DNA of 64,000 nucleotides from NCBI GenBank assembly GCA_051162045.1, contig JBISDI010000007.1; one strand, 5' to 3'. This document shows, piece by piece, positions 48,195 through 57,282 of the stretch (position 1 is the first letter of the stretch; each line of letters begins with the position of its first letter). The notes below the pieces were generated by a model. The model was not told the origin of the DNA. It saw nothing but the letters and a program-made list of their open reading frames with translations, and did no database searches. Source of the stretch: Anaerozeibacter quisquiliarum (GTDB lineage Bacteria; Bacillota; Clostridia; Christensenellales; Aristaeellaceae). Both the position numbers and the translations under genes were made by a program.

Positions 48195-48911
48195 TCACGC
48201 CATCTTCAGCAACTCCGTCTGCAGTTGCCGGATGATGCGCTTTTCCAGGCGCGATATGTAGCTTTGCGAGATGCCCATCAGGTCGGCGACCTCCTTCTGC
48301 GTGTGTTCGCAGCCGCCGTACAGGCCGTAGCGCAGCCCCACGATCCGCTTCTCGCGCGCGCCCAGTCGTCTGACCGCCTCGTAGAGCATCTGCCGTTCGA
48401 CGTCGGCGTCGAGGTCGCGCGACACCAGGTCGCTGTCGGTGCCGAGCACGTCGCTCAGCAGCAGCTCGTTGCCGTCCCAGTCGGTGTTGAGCGGTTCGTC
48501 GAACGACACCTCCATCTTGAGTCGGTTGGTGCGCCTGAGCACCATCAGGATCTCGTTCTCGATGCAGCGCGACGCGTAGGTGGCCAGCTTGATGTTCTTG
48601 TCGGGGTTGAACGAACCCACCGCCTTGATAAGCCCGATCGCGCCGATGGAAATCAAGTCTTCAATGCCTATGCCCGTATTCTCGAACTTGCGCGCGATGT
48701 AGACCACCAGCCGCAAGTTGTGCTCGATCAGCGCGGCGCGCGCCCGCGTATCGCCCGCGCCCATGGCGCGCATGGCCCGTGTCTCCGCGTCCCGGTCGAG
48801 CGGCGCAGGCAGCATGTCGCAGCCGCCGATGTAGCACACGCTGCCCCGCCGTATCCTGACCACCAGCCCAAGCACCGTCTGCCTCATCGCCTGATGTGCG
48901 GGATAGACCAT
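48195..48911 (-). CDS. sigE: Mother-cell sigma factor SigE
   Basis: A 238-residue sigma factor controlling early mother-cell genes. It begins MVYPAHQAMRQTVLGLVVRI, a pro-sequence-like extension, then GGCDMLPAPLDRDAE, and region 2 LRLVVYIARKFENTGIGIEDLISIGAIGLIKAVGSF with ATYASRCIENEILMVLRR. Region 4 has HTQKEVADLMGISQSYISRLEKRIIRQL. The N-terminal extension is the part cut by SpoIIGA. Start ATG 48911 lies inside spoIIGA (overlap 28 bp), as in the spoIIG operon. No sigG follows on this strand. Confidence 0.95.
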   Translation of the reverse strand: MVYPAHQAMRQTVLGLVVRIRRGSVCYIGGCDMLPAPLDRDAETRAMRAMGAGDTRARAALIEHNLRLVVYIARKFENTGIGIEDLISIGAIGLIKAVGSFNPDKNIKLATYASRCIENEILMVLRRTNRLKMEVSFDEPLNTDWDGNELLLSDVLGTDSDLVSRDLDADVERQMLYEAVRRLGAREKRIVGLRYGLYGGCEHTQKEVADLMGISQSYISRLEKRIIRQLQTELLKMA

Positions 48912-49753
48912 CGGTACCGACCTCCTTCTTCGCTTTTGATGATCCGCCTGCCGGCGGGTGTTATTCTTCCAATCACCGCGGGCGCCAGCGCGTGCGCCGA
49001 GCCCGGTATCCTGCCCGGATACACCGCCACCCACACGTCGGGCGCGCGCATCCAGCCGTCGCCGTAGCTCACGAGCAGCTCGTCCGGCGAAAAGCAGCCC
49101 ATCCTCCCCTGCCCGCCCAGCGCGCCGTAGCTGACCAGCCGAAATTCCGGTGGCAAGGTCGAGACCGGCCGCATAGGATCGAAGGGGGCGGGCAGCATCC
49201 GCCTGAGCCTTCCCGCTTCCACGATCAGCACCGGCAGACCGCTCAGCGGCTCGTGCAGCCGGTTGCCGGTATCGATCAGCGCGGTCAGCCGCGCAGAAAC
49301 ATTGCCCCGCCGGATCAGCACCTGCGCCTCCCAACGCTCGAGCCGCTGCGCGCGCACCGCCAACGCCGCCACCAGCGCCGCGCCGCCGGCGATCGCGCCG
49401 AGCGACAGCGTCAGCGGCGACGGGCCGCCCAGCAGCCGGATGAGCAGCTGCTGCGCCCCGCCCAGAAACACCGTGCCGCCCACGAGCATCAGCGTGCCGC
49501 TCGCCAACTCCTTAGCGCTTCCAACCCTCACGCCCACGAGCGTCAGCACGACCGCCAACATCGCCTGGCAGGGCAGCCAGTTCAGCTGCGGGAACCAGCC
49601 GGAGCGCGCGGCCACCGCGTACAGCGCGCCGAACCCGGCCGCGCACAGCACATGCCCCCACCGGATGCGACCCCGGCTGCGCGCCACCGCCGCGATGATG
49701 ATCGTATTCATGGTGAAATTGATTAGCGCGTATACCTCAATCGAAATCGCCAC
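48884..49753 (-). CDS. spoIIGA: Sporulation sigma-E processing aspartic protease SpoIIGA
   Basis: A 289-residue membrane protease activating pro-SigE. The N-terminal half has five membrane segments starting ISIEVYALINFTMNTIII. The C-terminal half is a retropepsin-like domain with the catalytic motif LIDTGNRLHEPLSGLPV and later VSYGALGGQGRMGCFSPDEL. Length matches family members (about 300). Start is GTG 49753, after weak GGTGG, rather than the upstream ATG at 49915, which reads through a terminator-like hairpin. A TATACT hexamer at 49780-49775 could be the -10, with Spo0A-box-like sites upstream. Confidence 0.9.
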   Translation of the reverse strand: MAISIEVYALINFTMNTIIIAAVARSRGRIRWGHVLCAAGFGALYAVAARSGWFPQLNWLPCQAMLAVVLTLVGVRVGSAKELASGTLMLVGGTVFLGGAQQLLIRLLGGPSPLTLSLGAIAGGAALVAALAVRAQRLERWEAQVLIRRGNVSARLTALIDTGNRLHEPLSGLPVLIVEAGRLRRMLPAPFDPMRPVSTLPPEFRLVSYGALGGQGRMGCFSPDELLVSYGDGWMRAPDVWVAVYPGRIPGSAHALAPAVIGRITPAGRRIIKSEEGGRYRWSIPHIRR

Positions 49754-49833
49754 GCCACCACCGCCCACTTGTCCAGTATAGAGAGCCCGTCCCGCGAATA
49801 ACGCAGCATGGCGGCGTCTCAATCGCCATTTTG

Positions 49834-50020
49834 TTTGACAAATATCGATCATTATGGTGCTATTCTCCAGCATTTTACGCCCAATTATGCACCATTCGAC
49901 CACAAAAAACGGCACCGACGTTAATTATCGGTGCCGTTGCGCGGTCAATTTCTTCCATTATTAAGCGCGAAGAGGGCTGACTTTCGACAAATCAGCATGG
50001 ACTTGGGCGAATCTGTCGAA
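49834..50020 (-). promoter_or_regulatory. Spo0A-box-like sites upstream of spoIIGA
   Basis: TTGTCGAA, the 0A-box consensus, occurs at 49990-49983 (minus strand), TGTCGAA at 50014-50020 (plus strand) and the one-mismatch TTGTCAAA at 49841-49834 (minus). The spoIIG operon is a direct Spo0A target in Bacillus. The nearest site is about 70 bp before the candidate start at 49768. The two stronger sites lie beyond the terminator at 49904-49938. Confidence 0.55.
49904..49938 (-). terminator. Rho-independent terminator after the NlpC/P60-type gene
   Basis: Perfect 11-bp stem AACGGCACCGA with TCGGTGCCGTT around a 9-nt loop, followed on the minus strand by TTTTTT (49909-49904). Confidence 0.88.
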
Positions 50021-50062
50021 ATCTGGGCCGCGCTCGGCGGCCGTGGCATCCGTATTGCATCA

Positions 50063-51172
50063 TTACCGTAAGGAGAGGCCGGACAGCCTCCTGGGCCGGT
50101 AGCCGCCGCGCATATACCGGTCGGTCGGCACAATCGAGGCGCACAGCGTATTGTGCATGTCGGAGGCGTCTCCGCCGCCCTGCTCCAGGATCATCATGCG
50201 GCCGCGCGCGGCGTCCAGGTAATACAGAAAGAACACTACGTGCGCGTTGTAACGCACCAGGATGTCGGCCGGTCGCAGCGCTTCGTATCCGGGCAGCGTG
50301 CGGTACAGGCCCACATCGTAGAGCCGGCGGGTGCGGATCCAGGCGTTGCGGTGCGAGCCGCCCCACACGCTCATGCCCACGAACGAGGAGCAGTCGTTGC
50401 CCACGTACATGCCGTCGCGGCGCTTGGTCGGGCTGAGCAGGTGGTAGCCCTTGCCGCTGTCCAGGTAGAAGCCCTGGGCCACCGCCTTGACCACATTGTA
50501 CGTGCGGTTGATCGAATTCTTGCCCAGGCCGTGCTGAATGTAGGGCAGCCCGTAGTAGACCACGCCGGGCATGAAATCCTTCTGTGTGCCGTAGGCGCGC
50601 GTCCAGTAGCGCTGAGTCTTTTGGGTCATCCAGGGAAAGCGGTACATGGCGAACGCGCGGGTGACGATCTGGGCGCGCAGGTCGGCATCGTTTTGCGTGA
50701 TGTGGCCCGAGCGCATCAGCCGGTTGACTTGGCCGAGCGCGCTGCGATATACCGCGTCGATCTTTTGGATATTTTCTTCGATCGCGCCGGGCGCGGTGTT
50801 GCGCGCCGGGACAGTTCGCGCCATCTGCTCGTCGGGCACGGTGGGCAGTTCGACGCTCACGCGCAGCGTGCGCACCGCGTAGACGCTCGGTCGGTCCTTG
50901 GCGCGCGCGCGTATCTTCACCGTGCCCGGCGCGAGTGCAACGACGTGCCCGCGTTCGTCCACGGTGGCGAGTTTTTGATTGCTCGAATTCCACACGACGT
51001 CGGCGGACGCGCTCACCGGCAGCGGGTGGGCAGTCAGGTCCAGGGTTTGGCCTACCAGCAGTCGGTCGTCTTCGGGCAGCAGGATGAGTTTTCGCGGCGG
51101 CGCGGCCTGCGCGGCGGTTGAGAGCGCGCACAGCGCGAGCAGCAGGGCGAGCGTCTTCCAGAAGCGCTTCAT
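50063..51172 (-). CDS. Secreted protein with Ig-like (BIG2) and NlpC/P60-like domains
   Basis: A 369-residue exported protein. The signal peptide MKRFWKTLALLLALCALSTA ends at AQAA. Residues 25-115 are a BIG2-type Ig-like domain (LPEDDRLLVGQTLDLTA, VVWNSSNQKLATVDERGHVV). A linker helix region follows, then an NlpC/P60-like cysteine peptidase core with NDCSSFVGMSVWGG (Cys near 258) and RYNAHVVFFLYY (His near 313). It likely cuts or binds peptidoglycan stem peptides. The gene sits between two terminators, 51205-51236 and 49904-49938, inside the ftsZ-spoIIGA interval. ATG 51172 has AGGAGG upstream. Confidence 0.8.
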   Translation of the reverse strand: MKRFWKTLALLLALCALSTAAQAAPPRKLILLPEDDRLLVGQTLDLTAHPLPVSASADVVWNSSNQKLATVDERGHVVALAPGTVKIRARAKDRPSVYAVRTLRVSVELPTVPDEQMARTVPARNTAPGAIEENIQKIDAVYRSALGQVNRLMRSGHITQNDADLRAQIVTRAFAMYRFPWMTQKTQRYWTRAYGTQKDFMPGVVYYGLPYIQHGLGKNSINRTYNVVKAVAQGFYLDSGKGYHLLSPTKRRDGMYVGNDCSSFVGMSVWGGSHRNAWIRTRRLYDVGLYRTLPGYEALRPADILVRYNAHVVFFLYYLDAARGRMMILEQGGGDASDMHNTLCASIVPTDRYMRGGYRPRRLSGLSLR

Positions 51173-51204
51173 CGGCAGTCCTCCTTTGCGTGGCGTGTCT
51201 CTGC

Positions 51205-51236
51205 AACAAAAGGGCCGCCGCGAACGCGGCGGCCCT
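51205..51236 (-). terminator. Rho-independent terminator after ftsZ
   Basis: Perfect 12-bp stem AGGGCCGCCGCG/CGCGGCGGCCCT with an AA loop, followed on the minus strand by TTTTGTT (51210-51205). Confidence 0.88.
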
Positions 51237-51310
51237 CGCAGACCATTGGTAAAACGTCGTTGAGCGGCAAATGCCGCTCGGCAACCCATACGCGCCCGCA
51301 GGCGCGTACA

Positions 51311-51347
51311 AAGGGCGGGAAGATTTCGAGCCTTGCGTCGGCGGGAT
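51311..51347 (-). repeat. Repeat shared by the 3' ends of ftsZ and rpoD
   Basis: Directly after the ftsZ stop the minus strand reads AATCCCGCCGACGCAAGG then CTCGAAATCTTCCCGCCC. The corresponding spot after rpoD (22034-21996) reads ATCCCCGCTGACGCGGGGG then CTCGAAATCCTTCCGCCC. The two share an about 37-bp block with small differences. Function unknown. Confidence 0.6.
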
Positions 51348-52661
<1,314 letters not shown>

Positions 52662-52686
52662 AAGGCATCCCCCTCGTCCTTTAAAA

Positions 52687-53892
52687 TTATTTTCTGCCAA
52701 ACAGGGCGCGCACGCCGTCGGCCAGCCGGCCGGGCAGCGTCTCTTCCTGAGCCGTGCGCTGTTCGATGGAATCGAATACCAGGTCCACCAGGCCGAGCGC
52801 GCTGGCGAACGCGGGGCTGTTGAGCTTTGCGGCCTTGGCCATCGGGATCTTGATCGGGCGTCCCAGCTTGCTCGACAAGTATTCGCGCCCGCCGCGCATC
52901 ATCGAAAGCCCTCCGCCGGTCACAAACACCTGCGAGCGCGCGCCGAGCAGCTCCTCGCACTCCTTGAGCGCCAGTTCGAGCATATTAATCAAGTCGCCCA
53001 CGGTGTTCTCGATGATCGACTGCACAAACGCACGCGGAAAGGTCAGGCGCTGCCCGCGGTCGTCGGTGACCTCGGGGTCGCCCGCCTGATCGAACTCGTC
53101 GGGCATGAAGATGTACTCGCGCTTGATCTGCTCGGCCGCGCGCATCGGGATCGAAAGCTCGCTCGCGAGGTCCGCGGTGATGTGCCCGCCGCCCATAGGC
53201 AGCACCGCGTGGTACACCATCGCGTCGCCCCAGATCACCGAAAACTCGGTGTTCAGGTAACCCACGTCGATCAGCACCGCCACCCGGTCGCGCTCCTCGA
53301 TCGACAAAAGCAGCATGCTCTCGCCCATCGACGGCGCCAGAAAGCCTAGCACGCCGAGCCCGAGATCGGTGAGCAGATGCGTGACATCCTCGATGAAGCT
53401 GGGATCGGCCAGCACGAACGACACGGAAGCGGTGAGCGTCCGCCCCCTGACCCCCTCGGGAGAGCCGGTCTTCTTGCCCTCGTCCACCTGGAACCAGGCG
53501 GGACTGCGGTGAATCACCGGCGCGCCCATCGACTTTAGATCGAGCTGATCGGCGGCGGCGTCATGCACCAGCACGATATCTGCGTCGCTCACCCGCCCGT
53601 CGGGTGCGCCTACGTCAACCTGCGCCACTGTGTTGACCACGCGAATGTACTCGCAGGGCACCCCCACGTACACCTCGCGGATGTGGGTCTTGGCCTCGAG
53701 TTCGGCAGCACTGACCGAATTGCGCACCGCCTGGGCCAATTCATCGGGCGCGTTCCACCGCCCGTTCATGTACCCGTCATACGGCACAGTTCCGGACCCG
53801 GTGATGTCGCACCGGTTGAAGCCGCCGCTCTCCGCCAGCAGCGTCACAATCTTGGAAGTGCCGAAGTCTATGGCCGCGGCTACGCTTTTCAT
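52687..53892 (-). CDS. ftsA: Cell division actin homologue FtsA
   Basis: Tethers FtsZ to the membrane. The 401-residue protein has phosphate 1 AAIDFGTSKIVTLLAE, the SHS2/1C region, phosphate 2 VLIDVGYLNTEFSVI, FVTGGGLSMM and a C-terminal amphipathic helix GRLADGVRALFGRK. IDVGYLNTE replaces the more common IDIGGGTTD, so nucleotide handling may differ. The gene lies 26 bp before ftsZ. Only a weak ribosome binding site is seen at ATG 53892. Confidence 0.93.
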   Translation of the reverse strand: MKSVAAAIDFGTSKIVTLLAESGGFNRCDITGSGTVPYDGYMNGRWNAPDELAQAVRNSVSAAELEAKTHIREVYVGVPCEYIRVVNTVAQVDVGAPDGRVSDADIVLVHDAAADQLDLKSMGAPVIHRSPAWFQVDEGKKTGSPEGVRGRTLTASVSFVLADPSFIEDVTHLLTDLGLGVLGFLAPSMGESMLLLSIEERDRVAVLIDVGYLNTEFSVIWGDAMVYHAVLPMGGGHITADLASELSIPMRAAEQIKREYIFMPDEFDQAGDPEVTDDRGQRLTFPRAFVQSIIENTVGDLINMLELALKECEELLGARSQVFVTGGGLSMMRGGREYLSSKLGRPIKIPMAKAAKLNSPAFASALGLVDLVFDSIEQRTAQEETLPGRLADGVRALFGRK

Positions 53893-53951
53893 GCTTGTCC
53901 ATCGCCTGCCTTGTCATCAATCGGTACGCCTCATATACCCATACTGTTTAT

Positions 53952-53975
53952 ATTATACAGGTTTCGCGTGTAAAA
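53952..53975 (-). promoter_or_regulatory. Possible promoter before ftsA
   Basis: TATAAT (53957-53952, minus strand) with only a weak -35-like region TTTCCT near 53980. A dedicated ftsAZ promoter is plausible given the 132-bp gap after ftsQ. Confidence 0.4.
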
Positions 53976-54024
53976 GGAAAGGGGCTTTTGCGTCAAAATT
54001 TCGCCATTTACGCATATAAAGCGC

Positions 54025-54771
54025 CTACGGCGCGCTATAGATCGCATCCTTGCCGCTGGCCACGTTGATCGTGCCCGAAGACGCGCCCTCCGCGGTCAGG
54101 CTGTTCAGCGCGCTCTGCATCCACATAAGCTTGGCGTCCATGCTCGCGGCGTCGCCCAGCTTGACCATCATGCCCGCGCGCGTCATCAGGTAAAGATTGT
54201 CCAGATCGGACACATTCAATTCGCTGATTAGCTCGGTCAGACCCTGAGAGCGGGCCGCGCCCAGCACGCTCGCCATCGCGTCCACTTGGGTGGGCACGCT
54301 CGATCTGACCGGCCGGCCCGGCTGGTAGCCGGTGGCCGAAAGGCCGGTGACCACCGGCAGCGCGCCCTCAGGCAGCGAGCGCAGCACCTCGATCACCACG
54401 CCCGCCTCGTCCACCGCGATCGACATGCCCAGGTGATTGACGACGGCGGCGCGCGTGCGCTCGCGCACGTTCAGGCGCACGGTGTCGGGCCAGACGACCT
54501 CGACGTCCGTCAGCGCGACGTTGCCCTCGCGCTCAAACGCGCGCGCGACCGCCGCCCGGTCGACCGTGAAGATGCTGCGCCCGGGCAAAATGCCGGACAG
54601 CTCGACGATCTGCTGATCGCCCACGCGCTCGTTGCCGCTGACGGCGACGCGCCTCACCACAAACACCCGGCTGACCACAAAACCCGCAGCCAAAACGAAG
54701 ACGAGGCCGAGCACCAGCCCTGAAGGGCCTGCCCGCCTGCGTCCGCTTCGATATCTTCTGCTCGCTGCCAT
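54025..54771 (-). CDS. ftsQ: Cell division protein FtsQ/DivIB
   Basis: A 248-residue bitopic division protein: Arg-rich cytoplasmic start, membrane segment LVLGLVFVLAAGFVVSRVF, a POTRA domain (VRRVAVSGNERVGDQQIVELSGI) and the beta domain with VEVVWPDTVRLNVRERTRAAV. It stabilises the divisome with FtsL. Position between murA and ftsA is standard. Confidence 0.93.
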   Translation of the reverse strand: MAASRRYRSGRRRAGPSGLVLGLVFVLAAGFVVSRVFVVRRVAVSGNERVGDQQIVELSGILPGRSIFTVDRAAVARAFEREGNVALTDVEVVWPDTVRLNVRERTRAAVVNHLGMSIAVDEAGVVIEVLRSLPEGALPVVTGLSATGYQPGRPVRSSVPTQVDAMASVLGAARSQGLTELISELNVSDLDNLYLMTRAGMMVKLGDAASMDAKLMWMQSALNSLTAEGASSGTINVASGKDAIYSAP

Positions 54772-54789
54772 TTGTAACCCTCTTATCCT

Positions 54790-56037
54790 TTATAGCCGCT
54801 CTATCTTGCCCCCGAGCGCGCTGATCGATGCCTCCAGCTTTTCGTAGCCGCGGTCGATCAACTCCACGCCCGACACCTCGGTCACGCCCTCGGCGGCCAG
54901 GCCCGCCAGCACCAGCGCCGCGCCGCCGCGCAGGTCGCGCGCGCTCACGCGCGCGCCGGTCAACCGGCCGCCGCGCACCACGCAGGTTCGGCCGCCGCTC
55001 ATCCAGATGTCCGCGCCCATGCGCCGAAGCTCCGGCGCATGCGCGAACCGGTTCTCAAACACGTTTTCCACGATCACCGACGCGCCCTCGGCGACGCAGG
55101 CCAGCGCCATAATTTGAGCCTGCATGTCCGTGGGGAAGCCGGGGAACGGCTGGGTAGAAACCTCGATGGCGTGAAGCCGTGCGGGCGCGCGCAGCATGAC
55201 GCGCCCTTCCTCGCACGCGATCTCACAACCGGCCTTGCGCAGCTTGTCGAGCACCGCGCCCATGTCGCCGACAATCGCGCCGATGAGCGCGATCTCGCCG
55301 CCGGTCATCGCGGCCGCGGTCAGCAGCGTCGCGCCCGCGATCCGGTCGGGCATGGGCCGGAACCTGGCTCCGTGCAGCCCCTCCACGCCCTCTACGGTGA
55401 TGCGCCCGCCGCCCGCGCCCGATACGCGCGCGCCGCAGGCGTTCATGAACCGCTGCAGGTCGAGGATTTCCGGCTCGCGCGCCGCGTTGTGGATCACGGT
55501 CCGGCCCGTAGCCACGGCAGATGCCATCATCACGTTCTCGGTCGCGCCCACGCTCGGAAAGTCCAGGTGCACCTCGCCGCCCGACAGCGCGCTGCCGTCG
55601 CAGTAAATCATACCATGCGCTTCTTCGATCTTAACGCCCAGCGCGCGCAGGCCCTTGAGGTGCAGGTCGATCGGCCGCTGCCCGATTTCGCAGCCGCCGG
55701 GATAGGTAACCACCGCCTTGCGAAAGCGGCCCAGCATCGGCCCCATCATGAAGATGGACGATCGAAGCGCCTTCGACAGCGCGGCGGGCATCTCGTAGCC
55801 GCTGGCCGCGCGCGCGTCGATCGTCGCCCGACCGCCTGACACGCGGCAGTCGCAGCCCAGCGTGGTAAGTATTCCGAGCATGTTGCGGGTATCGATCAGC
55901 TCGGGAAACCCCTCGATCACCACCGGCTCGCTGGTTAAGATCGCCGCAGCCAAAATAGGCAGCACCGCGTTTTTCGCGCTGCCCACAAAGACCTCCCCGG
56001 TGAGCCTTTCGCCGCCGGTGATCCGGAAAACTTCCAC
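54790..56037 (-). CDS. murA: UDP-N-acetylglucosamine 1-carboxyvinyltransferase
   Basis: First committed step of peptidoglycan synthesis, transferring enolpyruvate to UDP-GlcNAc. The 415-residue protein has the Lys loop GSAKNAVLPI, the catalytic Cys in YPGGCEIGQRPIDLHLKGL and RPMPDRIAGATLL. Cys means fosfomycin-sensitive type. Start is GTG 56037 with GGAGG 8 nt upstream; the in-frame ATG 56052 overlaps that site. In many related clusters murG and murB lie here; neither is present, and the 102-bp spacer to ftsW has no gene. Confidence 0.95.
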   Translation of the reverse strand: MEVFRITGGERLTGEVFVGSAKNAVLPILAAAILTSEPVVIEGFPELIDTRNMLGILTTLGCDCRVSGGRATIDARAASGYEMPAALSKALRSSIFMMGPMLGRFRKAVVTYPGGCEIGQRPIDLHLKGLRALGVKIEEAHGMIYCDGSALSGGEVHLDFPSVGATENVMMASAVATGRTVIHNAAREPEILDLQRFMNACGARVSGAGGGRITVEGVEGLHGARFRPMPDRIAGATLLTAAAMTGGEIALIGAIVGDMGAVLDKLRKAGCEIACEEGRVMLRAPARLHAIEVSTQPFPGFPTDMQAQIMALACVAEGASVIVENVFENRFAHAPELRRMGADIWMSGGRTCVVRGGRLTGARVSARDLRGGAALVLAGLAAEGVTEVSGVELIDRGYEKLEASISALGGKIERL

Positions 56038-56139
56038 ATGGCACACCTCCAATGATCCGGAGCCACACCATCAGCATATGCCCCGCCGGACGATTGGTGA
56101 ATTCCAGGGAAAATTTTAGCCCGTCCACCGTATGAAAAT

Positions 56140-57282
56140 TTACGTCCGGCTCTGCCGCGCGATGCGCAGCACCAGCGCGACTGCGGCCATGATGATGGCG
56201 ATCGAGGTTCCGCCGGCGCTGAACAGCGGCAACGGCAGCCCGGTCGTGGGCATCAGCCCCACCACCACCATGACGTTCATCACCGTCTGCACGCCCAGCA
56301 TCGCCACGATCCCGCCGGCCAGCAAGCTCCCGAACCGATCCTCGCAAGCCATCGCGATGCGCAACCCGAAGTAGATCAGCAGGAAGAACAGTGAAAGCAC
56401 GATCAGGCCGCCGATCAGCCCCATGTCCTCCCCCACCACCGCGAAGATAAAGTCGCTCTCGGGATAGGGCAGGAACGCGAACTTCTGCCGCCCCCGCCCG
56501 AGCCCCATGCCGAACAGCCCGCCCGAGCCGAACGCCAGCAGCGACTGGGCCAGCTGGTAGCCCTCGTCGGTCAGCTTGGCAAAAGGGTCGCGGAACGACA
56601 TCAGCCGCGCGCGCCGGTAGGGTTCCGACAGCGCGTAGAACGCGCCGAGCAGCGTGCCGCCCGCACCCAGCAGCGTAAGGTGCCGCCACTTCGCGCCCGC
56701 CATCATTACCATGACCGCCGCCACGATCAAGATCGAACCCGCCGTGGACAGGTTGGGCTGAAGCAGCACCAGGAAGAACATGGCGACGGGCACGATCAGC
56801 ATGGGCGCGACGCCGGTGAACAGCCGGGAAACCTTCGCCTCCCGGCGGCTGAGCGCGCGCGCCATGAACAGCACCATGGCGTACTTGGCCAGCTCCGACG
56901 GCTGAAAGCTGATCGGCCCGAGTCTGAGCCAGCGGCGCGAGCCGTTAATCATCCGCCCAATGCCGGGTACCGGCACGAGCGCCAGCATTGCAAGGCTAAC
57001 CAGCAGCAGCCCCCCGCATACGACCGGCTTGCGCAGCACGCGGTAGTCGATCTTCGCCACGGCCAGCATCATCACGGCGCCCAGCGCGATGCCCATCAGT
57101 TGGCTGAGCACGTCGGCGTACTGACCGCCGGCCGTGTCCTGGGCGTTGTAGAAGCTGGCGGCGTAGAGCACCACGAGCCCCAGCGCCAGCAGCAGCAAAA
57201 ATACCGTGAGAAACCCTCGCGCGTTGCGGTCCATCGGCCGCGCCGCCTTTGCTTTGGCCCCGAATTCAGAGCGGGCGGTCAA
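56140..57282 (-). CDS. ftsW: SEDS family septal glycosyltransferase FtsW/SpoVE
   Basis: A 380-residue polytopic SEDS protein with about ten membrane segments: INGSRRWLRLGPISFQPSELAKYAM, VLLQPNLSTAGSIL, YQLAQSLLAFGSGGLFGMGLGRG (partial) and TTGLPLPLFSAGGTS. It polymerises septal or spore-cortex glycan with the adjacent class B PBP. The start is TTG 57282, overlapping murD as TTGA; ATG 57234 with AAAGG upstream is an alternative giving a shorter N terminus typical of SpoVE. Confidence 0.93.
   Translation of the reverse strand: MTARSEFGAKAKAARPMDRNARGFLTVFLLLLALGLVVLYAASFYNAQDTAGGQYADVLSQLMGIALGAVMMLAVAKIDYRVLRKPVVCGGLLLVSLAMLALVPVPGIGRMINGSRRWLRLGPISFQPSELAKYAMVLFMARALSRREAKVSRLFTGVAPMLIVPVAMFFLVLLQPNLSTAGSILIVAAVMVMMAGAKWRHLTLLGAGGTLLGAFYALSEPYRRARLMSFRDPFAKLTDEGYQLAQSLLAFGSGGLFGMGLGRGRQKFAFLPYPESDFIFAVVGEDMGLIGGLIVLSLFFLLIYFGLRIAMACEDRFGSLLAGGIVAMLGVQTVMNVMVVVGLMPTTGLPLPLFSAGGTSIAIIMAAVALVLRIARQSRT

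Noticed and set aside
49992..51311. 439-codon frame overlapping the NlpC/P60-type gene in another frame on the same strand
   Set aside because: The other frame has a signal peptide, BIG2 and NlpC motifs and a strong ribosome binding site; this one is Arg/Ala-rich noise.
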